DNA of 64,000 nucleotides from Struthio camelus (taxonomy: Eukaryota > Chordata > Aves > Struthioniformes > Struthionidae): contig NC_090952.1 of assembly GCF_040807025.1 (NCBI RefSeq), positions 14,505,068-14,569,067 of the forward strand, written 5' to 3'. Every line of letters begins with the position of its first letter. Positions within the stretch are counted from its first letter, which is position 1. The position numbers were made by a program, and so were the translations under genes. Shown one piece after another: positions 1 through 44,410 of this stretch. A model generated the notes under the pieces. That model saw only the letters and a program-made list of their open reading frames with translations, ran no database searches and was not told where the DNA came from.

Positions 1-345
1 TCTGCAGGTCAGGTAGTCCAACCTCCTGCCTAAAGCAGGACTACCACGTACACTAGGTACAGTGAACCATGTCTTTTTTTAGCCAAGTCCTGAACACCTC
101 CAAGGACGGAGGCGTCACAACCTCTGATGACTTGGTCTGGAGTCGTACTACGCTCCTTCCCCCTCCCCCCGCCCATGCCTTCCCTGAATCTCCCAAGCAT
201 TTATAATTAGCCATTCCCCTTCACATTGCTTGTCATTACCAAAAAAAAGTTTGGCTCCGTCATCTTCGTAACTACCCTTCAAATACTTTTCAGTATCTAT
301 TAGATCACCATTTAGCCTCCTCCTCAATCATTAAGTTCAGCTTCT
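1..345 (-). mobile_element. Degenerate CR1 LINE fragment
   Basis: The left part (GTAGTCCAACCTCCTGCCTA, then CTCCAAGGACGGAGG) is the antisense of the CR1 3' region. Further right, the minus strand keeps traces of the upstream CR1 segment (GATCTAATAGATACTG...GTATTTGAAGGGTAG). It is much decayed and may extend beyond the left edge. Confidence 0.7.
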
Positions 346-682
346 CTTCACTGCACTTTCACAGAGTCACTACTTTCTTAGATTAAACCTCCCTTCCCAC
401 AAGTAAAGCCTCCACTACATTCTTTGTACTAATGTACGCAACTATACTTAGTCATATTGCATCATACATTTTTTGCTTGCGCTGAGGTTAACAAGCTAAT
501 ACGACATTTTGTATCGACGAGTTGTTTTCAGTGTTAAAATTACAGGCAGAAATAAATGCAAGTTTTCACTTAGTTTTTCAAGTCACCACTCTTATCAAAG
601 TAGAAGAAACAGAAGTGAAAATCGTATCGTCTGACCAGAAAAAGCATTTGGCTAAGAAGCAACAATTTACAGCTATACTTAC

Positions 683-820
683 TGTCTTTAAATGGGGTAT
701 AACACTTCAGTTCATAGCTGATTTTGGAAGGACAACATTTATTTTCCAAGCATTCTGTTGTGTTAATGCTCTCTCCTACACGACAAGGAATTAAGATTTG
801 CTTGTCTTTGTGACGGCATG
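683..820 (-). CDS. FMR1NB: FMR1NB trefoil (P-type) exon
   Basis: 138 nt, TTAAAG acceptor and GTAAGT donor, phase 1 at both ends. It encodes [20 protein letters not shown], then [20 protein letters not shown] and TPFKD. The cysteine spacing (C...PC...C-x4-CC...C) fits the P-type trefoil pattern. A proline follows the CC pair where an aromatic residue is usual. Confidence 0.88.
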
Positions 821-3800
821 CTTTAACAAAAGAAATAAATAAAATGTAAGTTTTCAGTTCTAAAGATCAACGTTCAAACAAATAAAGGGAAGTTGAAAAC
901 ATCACTTTGATGTCTCTAAGATATTTTGCGAGTGTTTTGTGTTAGTAATAAACATTAATAAAACAGAATCTAAACATCATTGTGCCACAATTGTATTTAG
1001 GTTTGCAAAATAACCAGGAAAGAAAAATTGTTTAACTGGACTGTTTGTCATTAAAAAATAAAAATAAAATAATTAAAAAAAATACATCCAGAAACTCAAG
1101 ACAATTTAAATTTCTTCATTTTTTGAAGGACTCTGCACACAATATATTGCAACTACTTATGTCTCCATTTGGCACTAACTGCATATTTCCACAAGCAGGT
1201 AGCTTTCAGCTGCTAGTAACAAAAAGCTAAGATATCCAGTCCAGCTGGAAACAATAATATTAAATAGCAATTTAAAAACATATATTTAGATAACAGATTT
1301 GTTGGGAATCATGAGATACTCTGTGGGAAGGGCCTAAATGAATAAAATAATTATATGTCATATATAAGCTGTGACTTCTGTAAAATCTGGTAGCACATCC
1401 TTATGTGACACTTTTACAGCAGTTGCACAACATCATTTAGTTCCAACCATACTCTGAGTTTGGCTGCATTCTCAATCTCACTTTTATCACAGCCATAACT
1501 GGTAGTCAAAGTCCAAACTCATTTAATTAAACGTAGAACCAGGCACTTCATGAGAAGTCTTTACTTACTTAGGGCTAGGTGGTAACAATTAGCGCATCTC
1601 CATTGCTTCTAGTAATGTAATGGAGCAACGTACCGAGGGAAAACTAGTTTCTCTGTCTTTCCTTCGATTTATCTGTGACGTAATTATGAAACCAGGCTTG
1701 TAGCCTTTGTATATGCCAAGCCCTTTCTGCATTCATGGATATTATCTTTCATATCAATATTTGCAAATACATTCCATTGCTATTTCCTTCTCTGTAGTTT
1801 TCTGAAATAACGCAGCTCTTGTCATTTAACTTCAGCGGTCCAAAAGTTGAGCAGTTTAGTCTAAGCTAATTGCTCTGGGTCCCTCTTTAGCCAATGAGAA
1901 GTGGGAAAGCGGGACCACTATAGTGCAAAATTCTTCTTCCATTTAGGGTGCGCTGAATTGCTCTTTCCTTCTTGTGCTTATAGCAGTAATCTAGAAAACT
2001 AGTTCAGATCAGATGCAAAGGTACACAAGGTGAACCCTACTCTGAAGCGTCCAGCATTTCTAGCACAAGCACATCACTCAGGATAAAGGGTTTTGTAGGA
2101 CAACAGTAACGCAATAGAAGCAAATCACAAATCTGTAGTTGTTCCAAAGGGGTATTTAACAAAACCATTTTATGAAATCTACTACGTTTTACAATAGGGG
2201 ATAGAGGGTTTCATACACCCTAAGCGTTGGCAAGTATGGGTGGAAGTGTGGGCTGGAGGTGAGGCAGAAGGAAAGGAGAGAAGAGAGAAGGAATGTGCAG
2301 GGATGAAAGTGACACTTACTCACTGGAGCGAAGAAGTTTACAAGAGCTTCTAACGTATCTTTCAGTTTCACTTTAAGTTTGCCGGGCGCCACCTCACTTT
2401 TTTCTAAAACATGCTGAGTTGGTGATGCAAAACCTGAAAGCTCGTAATGATTGGCTCATTACCATCAAAATATCCTTAATTAATTAAATGCAATGACATT
2501 TTCATACTGATTATCTTTCATTATGAAGGCATTTATAGTCATTATGAATTGTGACTAGTGATGGCTAGCAAGGTTAAACACAAATGTCTTTCTGTCGTGC
2601 TCAATTGTATTCCTTCAAATTGCTTCATGAACCAAAATGAGTAAAGAACTGAAACTGTGAATTTTAAATTATATTAAATAATTCTTTCAGCTGGAAATTG
2701 TCAAGACAAAAAGCACTATTGTTCACATACCAGATATAGATTACATTAGAAGTATTTTATATCTACAGAGGTTTTTCTTCTCCTATATGGTGTATAAGAG
2801 CAGAATTTTTGGTCTTTTAGATCAAGATCAGACCAGAACCAAAACAAAGAAAGAGAATAGAGTAAAAAGTGGGTTTTTCAGATACAACAAACAGAGCATC
2901 TAACCTGTCTCAAACAGTGGTGAATAGGAAAGAGCAAAGAAACCCCCAAACATGGAGATACTGGGATATTTTCCCACACTCTAGTGATTTGTGACCCTGG
3001 GACTTCTTGATCAAGTCTCATTTTTACTTTCCTGAAAAACATAGCACAAATAGGTTTTGTTGCTTCACTATACACCTCTTTTCTTTTAAGGTCATGGAGA
3101 ACAGAAGAGGTGCCTGAGGACTGGAAGAAAGCAAATGTCACTCTATTCTTCAAAAAGGGCAAGAAGGAGGACCCAAGGAACTACAGGCCAGTCAGCCTCA
3201 CCTTGATTCCTGGAAAGGCAATGGAGCAGCTCATCCTGGATGCCATTTCTAAGCACATGAAGGATAAGAAGGTGATCAGGAGTAGTCAGCGTGGATTCAC
3301 CAAAGGGAAATCATGCTTGACCAATCTGATAGCCTTCTATGATGGAATGACTGGCTGGGTAGATGAGAAAGCCGTGGATGTTGTCTACCTGGACTTCAGC
3401 AAGGCTTTGGACACTGTCTCCCATCACATCCTTGTAGATAAGCTCAGGAAGTGTGGGCTGGATGAGTGGACAGTGAGGTGGATTGAGAACTGGCTGAATG
3501 GCAGGGCTCAGAGGGTTGTGATCAGGGGCACAGAGTCTAGTTGGAGGCCTGTAGCTAGTGGTGTCCCCCAGGGGTCAGTCCTGGGTCCAGTGTTGTTCAA
3601 CTTATTCATCAGTAACCTGGAGGAAGGGACAGAGTGCCTCCTCAGCAAGTTTGCTGATGATATAAAACTAGGAGGCGTGGCTGATACCTCAAAGGGCTGT
3701 GCTGCCATTCAGACAGACCTCAACAGGCTGGAGAGATGGGCAGAGAGGAACTTCCTGAAAGTCAACAAAGGCAAGGGCAGGGTCCTGCACCTGGGGAGGA

Positions 3801-6317
3801 ATAACCCCAGGCACGAGTACAGGCTGGAGGTTGACCTGCTGGAAAGCAGCTCTGCAGAGAAGGACCTGGGAGTCCTGGTGGACAACAAGTTGACCATGAG
3901 TTGGCAATGTGCCCTTGCGGCCAAGGTGGCCAGGGTATCCTGGGATGTATTAGGAAGAGTGTTGCCAGCAGGTCAAGGAAGGTGATCCTTCCCCTCTACT
4001 CAGCCCTGGTGAGGGCACACTTGGAGCAGTGTATCCAGTTCTGGGCTCCCCAGTACAAGAGTGATGTGACACTCCTGGAGAGAGTCCAGCGGAGGGCTAC
4101 TATGATTAAGGGACTGGAGCATCTCTCATATGAGGAAAGGCTGAGAGAGCTGGGACTGTTCAGCCTGGAGAAGAGAAGACTTGGTTTGGGGGGGGGGGGG
4201 GCATCTGATCAACATGCGTAAGTATCTGAAGGGAGGGTGTCAAGAGGATGGGGCCAGGTTCTTCCAGGGGTACCCCCAGTGACAGGACGAGAGGCAGCAA
4301 GCACAAATTGAAACACAGGAAGTTCTGTCTTAACATGAGGAAAGACTTCTTCATGGTGAGGGTGACTGAGTGCTGGAATAGGTTGCCCAGAGAGGTTGTG
4401 GAGTCTCCATCATTGGAGATATTCAAAAGCCATCTGCAAACAATCCTGGGCAGTGTGCTTTAAGTGACCCTACTTGAGCAGGAGGGTTGGCCTAGATGAT
4501 CTCATTCTTCTCATTCCATTAATGAGAGGTGCACATCACAGTGGCAGTCCACGGGCAATCAACTACTCCACAATGGTGGGGGTGGAGGAAAGAGGGGAGA
4601 AGACAGAGGGGAACACCACCTCACCCTGGGTATTAAATTCCCACTTGCTGTTTCCTGCCTTTTTTCCCCTCTCTACGCAAGAAACTTACCCCATCACAGC
4701 TTTGTTTAACCCCTTTCAGCGATGGAGTTCATTGAAAGCCATTTCACAGCTTTATAGTCCTTTGCGAGTAGGACAGAGATCATGGCCTAACCAGAAACTA
4801 AGATATTGAACAACTTGCTGGTCTTTTAGATGATTCTTCAGCTAGTAGCATCAAGAGCCTCAGGCATATAAATCCACTGTTCATTCTGAGGCATAACTTG
4901 CTTTTTCTGTGCAATATAGGACTCCCTTGAGGAAAAGTATCTGAGTAGGGAGAATTGAACGTATATCAAAATAGAGAACATGAAACTGACATTAACAGAA
5001 ACACATCCAAAGTTCAGACCAACAGTTATGTCATGGTCCCTGGTGGTCAAGGCACAACAGCAGAAATAGTTTTGAAGATTTTAAAATGATTTCAAAGGAA
5101 GTTCGTAAGAGAAAAGTCATCTGGCACTCTGTTGGGTAAGAAAAATCTAAGAAGAGGACCATGGTTGTCCTACAAGTTACTCCTTCATATGAGGATTTAG
5201 AGACACATGCCATATATGAAGCTCTAATAGGCACTCCACATCAAAATATGCTGCACCATGTACTTATGATTCATGTTTATACCTACATTAGAACACACCC
5301 TGAAAGTGGAATGGCTTATTCATCTAGATACTGCAGAAACATTTTACAATAACTCTTGGATCACTTGACAGCCCTTTACCAGGATCTGAAAGTGTTGCTT
5401 CTGAAGTCTAACCTTCTCAAGACCTAAAGGATCAAACACAAGCTGAATGTGTAGGCTGAGCCTTTATGCACAATTTCCAATGACTAAAGTTAACTTCTGC
5501 TGTGAATGCAACTTATCAGCCTGACAGCAATCTTAAAGTTAACTATTTTAGTCTATCTGCTATAGTATGCATGTTAAACCTTTTCAGATTTCACAAATGC
5601 CTTTAACTGTAGGCTGGGAAAACAAAATAAAAAAATAAAACCAAAAAAAAGTCAAAGTGGAAAAGAAGAATCTATAATCTAAGGTAAAACAAAAACAAGA
5701 TGCACTACCAGGGATGAAACAACAAGCATGTGTTTCTTTCACAGATGTACAAAGAGGGAAACGGTGACTATGCTTTGATGAAAAATATACTTTCCTGTAT
5801 TTTTCAGGACTATGATCAACCCTCTTTGCAGTACTGCCTTCTTATAACATTTTTCAATATTTTTCAGTCATAGCTGAGAAAGTTGTAACCTTAATTTCCT
5901 GCTAGTAAAATTATTTGCTTCTTCTATAAAGATACTTTCTTCTTGCAATACTCACTTGAACCGATGCTATGAAACAACACCAATATCACACAGTTCCACA
6001 ACAGATGAGTGCCAGTTACTCCTTGCAGCATTACTGCAATGAAAACAGTAGTAACAATGAATATGTGGTTTTGTATAAGTAACTTATTTTTTTACTTTGT
6101 ATTTACTCTTTGTAACATGACAGAAGACTGCTGCACAGAGTAGGACTGCCATCTTCATGCATTAAGATGCAGGCCAAACTCAGTAAAAAAATTACGGGCA
6201 ATAATTCCTGATTTTGAAGAAATTAGTCGCTTAGGAGAACTTACTGGGAGGACCTTGAACAGAGACTAGCCAAAAAATGGTTTCTTTTGAAGTATCCCAG
6301 TGCTGGCTATTTGACAT
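683..6317 (-). CDS. FMR1NB: FMR1NB orthologue (FMR1 neighbour, trefoil-domain membrane protein), 3'-incomplete
   Basis: Four small exons on the minus strand, at 6245-6317, 5956-6033, 2320-2433 and 683-820, join in phase. They give a short N-terminus, a hydrophobic segment ([18 protein letters not shown]), a linker with [13 protein letters not shown], and a P-type trefoil domain with [19 protein letters not shown]. Human FMR1NB, from memory, has LEALLNFFFPTTC at the same place, followed by its P-type domain. Position and orientation, immediately 3' of FMR1 on the same strand, also match human. The downstream exon(s), which in human encode a second membrane segment and a basic tail, would lie left of position 1. 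The human protein is testis-restricted and of unclear function. The first exon is the least certain. Confidence 0.82.
2320..2433 (-). CDS. FMR1NB: FMR1NB linker exon
   Basis: 114 nt, CTTTCAG acceptor and GTAAGT donor, phase 1 at both ends. It encodes [20 protein letters not shown] then [17 protein letters not shown]. The last part aligns with human DSALEALLNFFFPTTC. The split threonine codon at the junction (A + CA) restores TC before the trefoil. Confidence 0.85.
3070..4522 (+). mobile_element. CR1 LINE, 5'-truncated, reverse-transcriptase part of ORF2 to 3' end
   Basis: A 5'-truncated copy lying antisense in the FMR1NB intron. A long frame (3110-3985) shows reverse-transcriptase motifs in order: [32 protein letters not shown], the catalytic [25 protein letters not shown], and FADDIKLGG with the paired aspartates. 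The frame then shifts to 3901-4221 ([20 protein letters not shown]), which runs into a 13-bp G run near 4188-4201 and is broken. The 3' tail has the CR1 GGTTGGCCTAGATGATCTCA signature. It is well preserved compared with the other CR1 fragments here, so it is among the youngest. Confidence 0.93.
5956..6033 (-). CDS. FMR1NB: FMR1NB hydrophobic-segment exon
   Basis: 78 nt after a strong polypyrimidine acceptor (CTGTTTTCATTGCAG), ending at a GTGAGT donor with phase 1. It encodes [20 protein letters not shown] then HSIGS, and the split codon gives S before FASP. Human FMR1NB has a tryptophan-containing membrane segment ending in GSSYF at this position. The hydrophobic run is short and could be a signal anchor or a signal peptide. 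The ATG at 6029-6031 could itself be the start if exon 1 is non-coding. Confidence 0.7.
6245..6317 (-). CDS. FMR1NB: Candidate FMR1NB first coding exon
   Basis: From ATG at 6315-6317 an open frame of 24 codons ([20 protein letters not shown] then QGPP) runs to a strong CCCA/GTAAGT donor. Its phase joins in frame with the exon at 6033 across a 211-nt intron. An in-frame TAG precedes the ATG. A frame this short can arise by chance and similarity to the human N-terminus is weak, so this is tentative. Confidence 0.45.
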
Positions 6318-9300
6318 TAAAAGCTAATCACTTTTAGCTGTTTTAATTCAGGTTTAGGGCCAGAAGTGGGACTGAAGAAGCAACCATCTTTGGAAAATTA
6401 TGACAGATTATCTAATTTAGCTTACTGAATTCTTCAGTCTTTCCAACGCTAGAGAGTATGAAATACTTTGGATAAAAAAAACATTTTTAAAAAAGGGGTC
6501 CAAAAGGATACTTTAGATAAAAATATTTAAAAAAAAATCCCAAGCCATTCACATTAATTGAGCAGCAGATGTTGAGATGGGCTTTATACCCCAAAACTGC
6601 TTCTTGAAGACTGCTTTAACGGATGCTGTATTTCACTTTGCCTGGCTGCTACCTGTTCCTGTGACCTTTAACGAGTCTTCCAATTATTACCATGTACATA
6701 TTTAGTAGCTAAAGCAGCTTAAACCTAAAGATTATTTTAAATGATTAGTATTGGTATGGGAGCAGAACTCCATTTTCATAAGCACCGCACACAGAGGAGT
6801 AAGATTGCATTTTACACAGATCCTGTCCTTTGAAGGAGCTATTCTCTCTGTACTCCTGCTAAACGTGAATAACTTCCCTGCAGTTAGAACATACCTGTTC
6901 TGTAGAATAATATACAAGTATGTTCTCTGCCCCACAGAATAGCTTTGCCTTGGCACTTAAGTGTGAAATTATTTCTTAACAGGACAGGTCACAAGGAGCA
7001 AAGGCAAAACTTGCTTTTCCAGAAATCTATTATAATGCAATGCCATCCAGGAGAAATGGGAAAGGAGGAAACACTTTCTGAGAGTGGGGAAACAAGGCAG
7101 ATTTAAAGGTTCTAGCTTTGCCCCTTACCTACTTCGCCTTTCGCTATCTTTCTCTGCTACTGCTGGAACTGGAAGATCATGGCTATCCACAACGCAGCAG
7201 CTACAGACTTCTTAGGCAAGACAGAACATGGACACAGGAAAGCCTGTCACAATGGACTCCCTGTTACCCGTGACATCGCTCACAGTGAACAGTACAGATG
7301 CGGTACCTGCATCAGCCATTTAAGGGAATGTTAAAAAGCCACATATGCAGTTAACTCCTGAGAAATTCGGCCCCTAAAAGAGCCAAGACCAAGTTACAGG
7401 CCCCTTAGTCTTCCCATCCCCTGAGTTAAAACTGAGTTTATCCCATTCTCTATCACAGCTCACTGTGCAAAACAAAAACACCACCTAGAAAACAACTGTG
7501 GAGATCAGGTAATAGAAACTGCAGTCCATTGATATACTCCTCAAATAGCCAAAGTTTAGGCAGATCATATAAGGTAGAACTTCCTAATAATTCCACTGTA
7601 TGTAAACTGACACGTAACATTTCATTCAGGTGTCAAAAAAATTGGCTCAAACATGTAAAGTGCACACTAATTCTTGAATGAGGGTCACCCTACCAGTTCC
7701 CGAAACAAGTCTCCACACTGGAAGCAAAGGGCTATTCAAACATCAGTCTCTCTCATTCTTAGACATTTCCATTCAATTTATTAATGGAATGTTCTTTGGA
7801 TAGACCAGGAACAGTGTTTAAAAAAAATACAGAAACCTAAAGTAAATGTAGACACTGGAGGAAAAAAAAAAAAAAAAAAAGCTCTCAAAACAATCTAGCT
7901 CCCTAAAGCATTTACCATGTTTTAGAAAAAGCTTAAGCATCCACTGCTGTCTAAACAGATAAGAGATCTTGAAAAAAGTTACATATATGCACATGTATTT
8001 TTTTATCCTTAGTTAACTAATGAATAATGAGTTAAGAAGGGTGACTTCTTTTAAACTGCACTTTCTAAATAGCATTAGTTTGTTACGACAAAGTCAAGGA
8101 GCCTCACTTGCATTGTTTCTTTCTGAACAAACTATATGCTGCCACTCTCAATACTACCAATGAGGAGATATTTACAGACAGCCAATACAGAAGCATTTGA
8201 CCGAACATATAATTAAGATTTTGCTTTGATTTCCGTCATGGAACACTGCATATGATGGAATGCATTACTGGGACCATACAACTATGGGAATTTTCAGATT
8301 GCAGGGAGTATTAGAAAGGTGTCCATACATGTTATCACCTTGTCGTTGTTTTTCTAGTTTAAGGCTGATGACTCTCCTTGCTGTAGCCTACTCCTGAGGC
8401 CTAAGCTAAAACCATCAGCCCACCCCCCCAAAAACTCCGCAAACTCCAAAGAGTTCTTCCAGTTACACCATTTTTGTAACAATCATATTTCTATTCATTT
8501 ATAGGGATAACATGCCTGCAGAGAGAGAGAGAGAGAGAGAGAGAGAAGCAGCTGGCTTACATCCACGCTTTAGTAGTCAGTATTTACTTCCACCAGCAAT
8601 TTGATGATGATCTTTATAGCCAAGCAAGCAGGAGTGAGTGGCATGGGGTACTCTTGAGAAAAACCTCTTAGGATTATGAAAAGGATTCCTCCCAACAATG
8701 GCATCAGCTCCAAAGGCTGATGTGCAAGACTCATGCTACTTAAGAATAGAGAGCAGTAATAGTAAACCTAACCTTTTCAATGGCACAAGTACTGTAAGAA
8801 CATGATGTGAAAGTCACACCACATCTAAGTAAGCCTGGTACAACTCTAGCAAGGGAAATAACCCTGCAGATCAAACCGGTATCTATTCAGAACACTTGTC
8901 TTAGGAATGATCTGTTTTCATCACATATATAAAGATGATGTCATACACTTAAAATATCAAAGTTCCCCTAGCCATCCTGATTTTCATGGCTGTGAATACA
9001 GTTGGGGAAGACTGACTAACAATATCATTAAGTGAAAGTGGACAAAAACCAATCTTACTACACGCTGTTACAAAAACTGCTACTACATCAGGCTAACCTT
9101 GCTACTTTAAGCACCCAACAGAATCTAGATTTTATTTATTTTAAATATAGGTATTCCATTATGAGTCTTAGTGTTTCTGGAAATGGAAAAAATCTTTTAA
9201 CAATACACAATAAAAGAAAAAAAACTTTAAGACTCACCTTTGCTCTTGCAGATTAGTACAGAATGCCAGTTTCCAGAATCATACAGTCGGGTTCCTGAAG

Positions 9301-10514
9301 CAGCTGAGGAATACTTATTCAGAAGCTAATTAATCTATTTCCTTTTAATATTCAATTACTGAAGAGTTTTGAGGAGAAAGCTGTTGCAGTTCAGGAAAAT
9401 CAGTTATCTTTCACAGTAAGCGCTCCTACGAAGAACGCAGAGTCTATGCTCAGTATCATAATCACAGTACTTAATTTTGTTTCTGGCTTGTTGAAAGAAA
9501 ATCAAACACAGTATACAAAATTATGTTTGAGATTAGAGATACAAACTTCAGAAAAGCTCATGTGCAACTAAGTCATTTAAAGAATTTAAATGTATAATAA
9601 GTACTTAAGAATAAAGTACTCAAGAAACTAAATTGATTTGCTTCTTGAATTCAGGCTCATAAACAGAAAAGATCTTCATCTGTTTCAAATAAGCTATTTT
9701 AAAATACTCCTTTCTTGATGTAGTTTTATACCAACTCTGAAAATCTTAACTTCCCACCATAATTAATAAAAATGTATTTACTAAAGAAAGGAAACAAACT
9801 TTCTCTCTATTTTCATAAGCATTTGTTATTTTATAGGCTTTGAGCTTAGCCTTATTGAAATTTAAACTTTGGCATCATTCACAAATAGCTCTCACTCTTT
9901 AAAAAGGACTTTATTTTTAAAATAATTTTAATTCATTAGACCATACTTGATAAGTTACCAGTAGGACCTGAACCCAAGCATCAGACATTTGCTGCACTTT
10001 CAAGTTTTGTAACAACACATGATTTTCCAAAACAAACAAAAAAAAATTGTACATTTAGATTTACAGTTCAGTTTGTTGAAATTTACTAACATTTAAAAAC
10101 ACTGGAATTTGAATCAAAAGGGATACATATTAAGCACGTAGAAATACTGAAAAAGGTCATAGCCCCAAAATACATTTGGAAATGGAATGTGATTAATATG
10201 ACAGACTGCAGTTTAGTAATTTCACGTTTAACCTAGTTAGCACCTTAGTGAACTCAACTACTGAATATAAAAAATTTAACGCATATAACGTGACAACTCA
10301 ACAGGTATTGTACCATTTCATCATGAAGTTTCATTTTTTTGTGAGCATTATGTGCCATGTTTTGGAAAACTTCTGAAATATTACAAGTTTTCAAAATTAT
10401 GTGAAAATAAGCAATGGCTACAGTTAAAATTTTAAACAGAGAAATACTTTCCTTCTACTTGTCATAAGTTGACTTTTTTAAAGCAATCATTTATAAGGAT
10501 TGCATCAACATCAC
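6318..10514. other. FMR1 to FMR1NB intergenic spacer
   Basis: About 4.2 kb. It must contain the FMR1NB promoter and any non-coding first exon. No CpG island or convincing TATA box was seen. It holds an A18 run at 7862-7879 and the (GA)13 at 8521-8546. Short open frames here resemble nothing known to me. Confidence 0.6.
8521..8546 (+). repeat. (GA)13 microsatellite
   Basis: An uninterrupted GA dinucleotide run between FMR1 and FMR1NB. Confidence 0.95.
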
Positions 10515-12301
10515 AGTTAGCAGAGGAAGATCAAACTTTATTGAAACTGCTTGCATACAAAATATATTGCACTATAACCAAACAAATGTCAACATAAAAT
10601 CCAATCTGTTGTAGCTAATATGTACAGAGAATATTGCCCAAGAGCAGTTACATTACAAGGTCAGTCTACCTTGGTTAATTATCTACAGTATTTTAAACCA
10701 AACAGCTTACAGATGATGTGTGCAAGGTACCAATTTCTGTTTCAAATACTATACATTCCCAAAATAAATAACTAGAAATCAACATTAATGTTTGGCAATA
10801 CTTTTTAAGACATTTTTATATTCGTTAAATCATGTGCAGTTTGTTGCCTTTTTAATATGCTCACCTGTATGCAAGGAAAAGAACAGAATGAAAAAGCAAA
10901 GAAACAAAACTCACAAAATACATCAGAGGCAAGGTCAAGTTTGTACAATTCTGTACATAATCAGTGGCTCCCTTCTGGAGTAATTTGAATAAAAATGGAT
11001 TAAAATGAAGGTCCTTATACAGTTTTGCCCAGTAAATTTAATTCATGATCAGAAATAAAAGAAAGCACAACTCCTCCCACCGCTTCCCACCCTTCCCTTG
11101 TGTATGATCGTACTTTGTATCAAATTCTGCAATAGCTTCCAATTGGCTGGTAATTCAGACCTTGTACCTCAAAATATTATGAATTTGTTCTCCCTATAAT
11201 ATATCCAGATGCTATACCTGAATTTCCAGGGCATTACATATGGTGATTTTCTTCTTACCTCCCCTGAGATAATCCCCAAATTAAAATAAGCAATTCAAAA
11301 ATTTTAGGAGGATGAAAAGCGCTTTAAACTGGTCATCTGGCCAAATAGCAGGCACACACTACTAGCTTGTGAACAAGTTACATTTGTTCCCTCAGTAACG
11401 ATGAGTTTTTAGTTTTCCACAACGGAAAGGTTTTTTTTGTTTAAAAAAACAAAAACAAAAACCTTCTGTACTGCCTACAAAGAAAAAAATTACACCCCTC
11501 TCTCAATAACACTATTTTTCCAAATCTTCAGTGCAAAATAAGTTTCCTATTCTTATAACTGCCTAACCCAATGTTTATGTAAGGAAAAAATTATGGAAAG
11601 CATGCACTTGTCTATAAAGTACTAATGTCTGACAAGGATTGCTACATATATTTTACATTTAGTGTTACCGACTCATCTTCCCTGATTTCTGCATCCAAAT
11701 ATAATATTCCTACCTGCCAAGATATAAAAAAGGCACAGATCATACAACTTTTTTGCTAATGAAAATGACAATTGTTACATCACACATATTTCAGGGCCCA
11801 CTAAAATACTGAAAAAGGTGGACCAGAATGTGAACTGACACAGGACATAAAACGACATAGCATTTCATGAAGAACTTGTAAGTCAGATTGAAAACAGAAG
11901 CCAATTTGATTACTGCAAACACTATTTATTCTGAAAATTGAAATTGAGCAGTGATTTTGACCCGATGCGTTAAAATGGTACAACTGAACAGAAAGTTTAC
12001 CAATGCACAGCTCAGTATTTTTAAAACAAACAAAAAAAGATTCTTTCATTGTTTGAAGTGCAATATGTACTTGAAAGCGATTTTCGGAAATTCAGATATT
12101 TTTATGCAAATATTTGAGTAACTTCTTATTCTGAAAACAACTGCTTACTGTTGATGTTAAAAAAGGCTAACAGAGAACATATGTTCATTTCATGCCCTGC
12201 GCCATCTTGCCTACTATTTGTCTTTGGCCTAACAAGTTTCTCTAACGTGGAATAGGAATTACTGAAACAGTATAGGAAATATGACTTTAGAATTATGCAG
12301 T
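10515..12301 (-). other. FMR1: FMR1 3'UTR
   Basis: This is the non-coding end of exon 17, about 1.8 kb. It runs from the stop codon to a predicted cleavage site 10-25 nt beyond the AATAAA. It is AT-rich with several U-rich stretches on the mRNA strand and has no coding frame of note. The 3' boundary is inferred from the signal, not from transcripts. Confidence 0.75.
10537..10542 (-). terminator. FMR1: FMR1 polyadenylation signal AATAAA
   Basis: The context on the minus strand is CAGTTTCAATAAAGTTTGATC, followed within 30 nt by a GU-rich stretch (CTGTGATGTTGATG). It is the strongest signal after the stop codon. Confidence 0.75.

Positions 12302-44410
<32,109 letters not shown>

Noticed and set aside
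4838-5050. Minus-strand frame with a hydrophobic run ([14 protein letters not shown]), also considered for FMR1NB.
   Set aside because: No donor in the required phase follows it, and it lies between better-supported exons without similarity to the family.
7114-7260. Minus-strand stretch encoding KKSVAAALWIAMIFQFQQ before a GTAAGG donor, considered as the FMR1NB membrane exon.
   Set aside because: An in-frame TAG interrupts it before the donor, and the exon at 5956-6033 has a much better acceptor, matching phase and the GSS-F junction expected from human FMR1NB.
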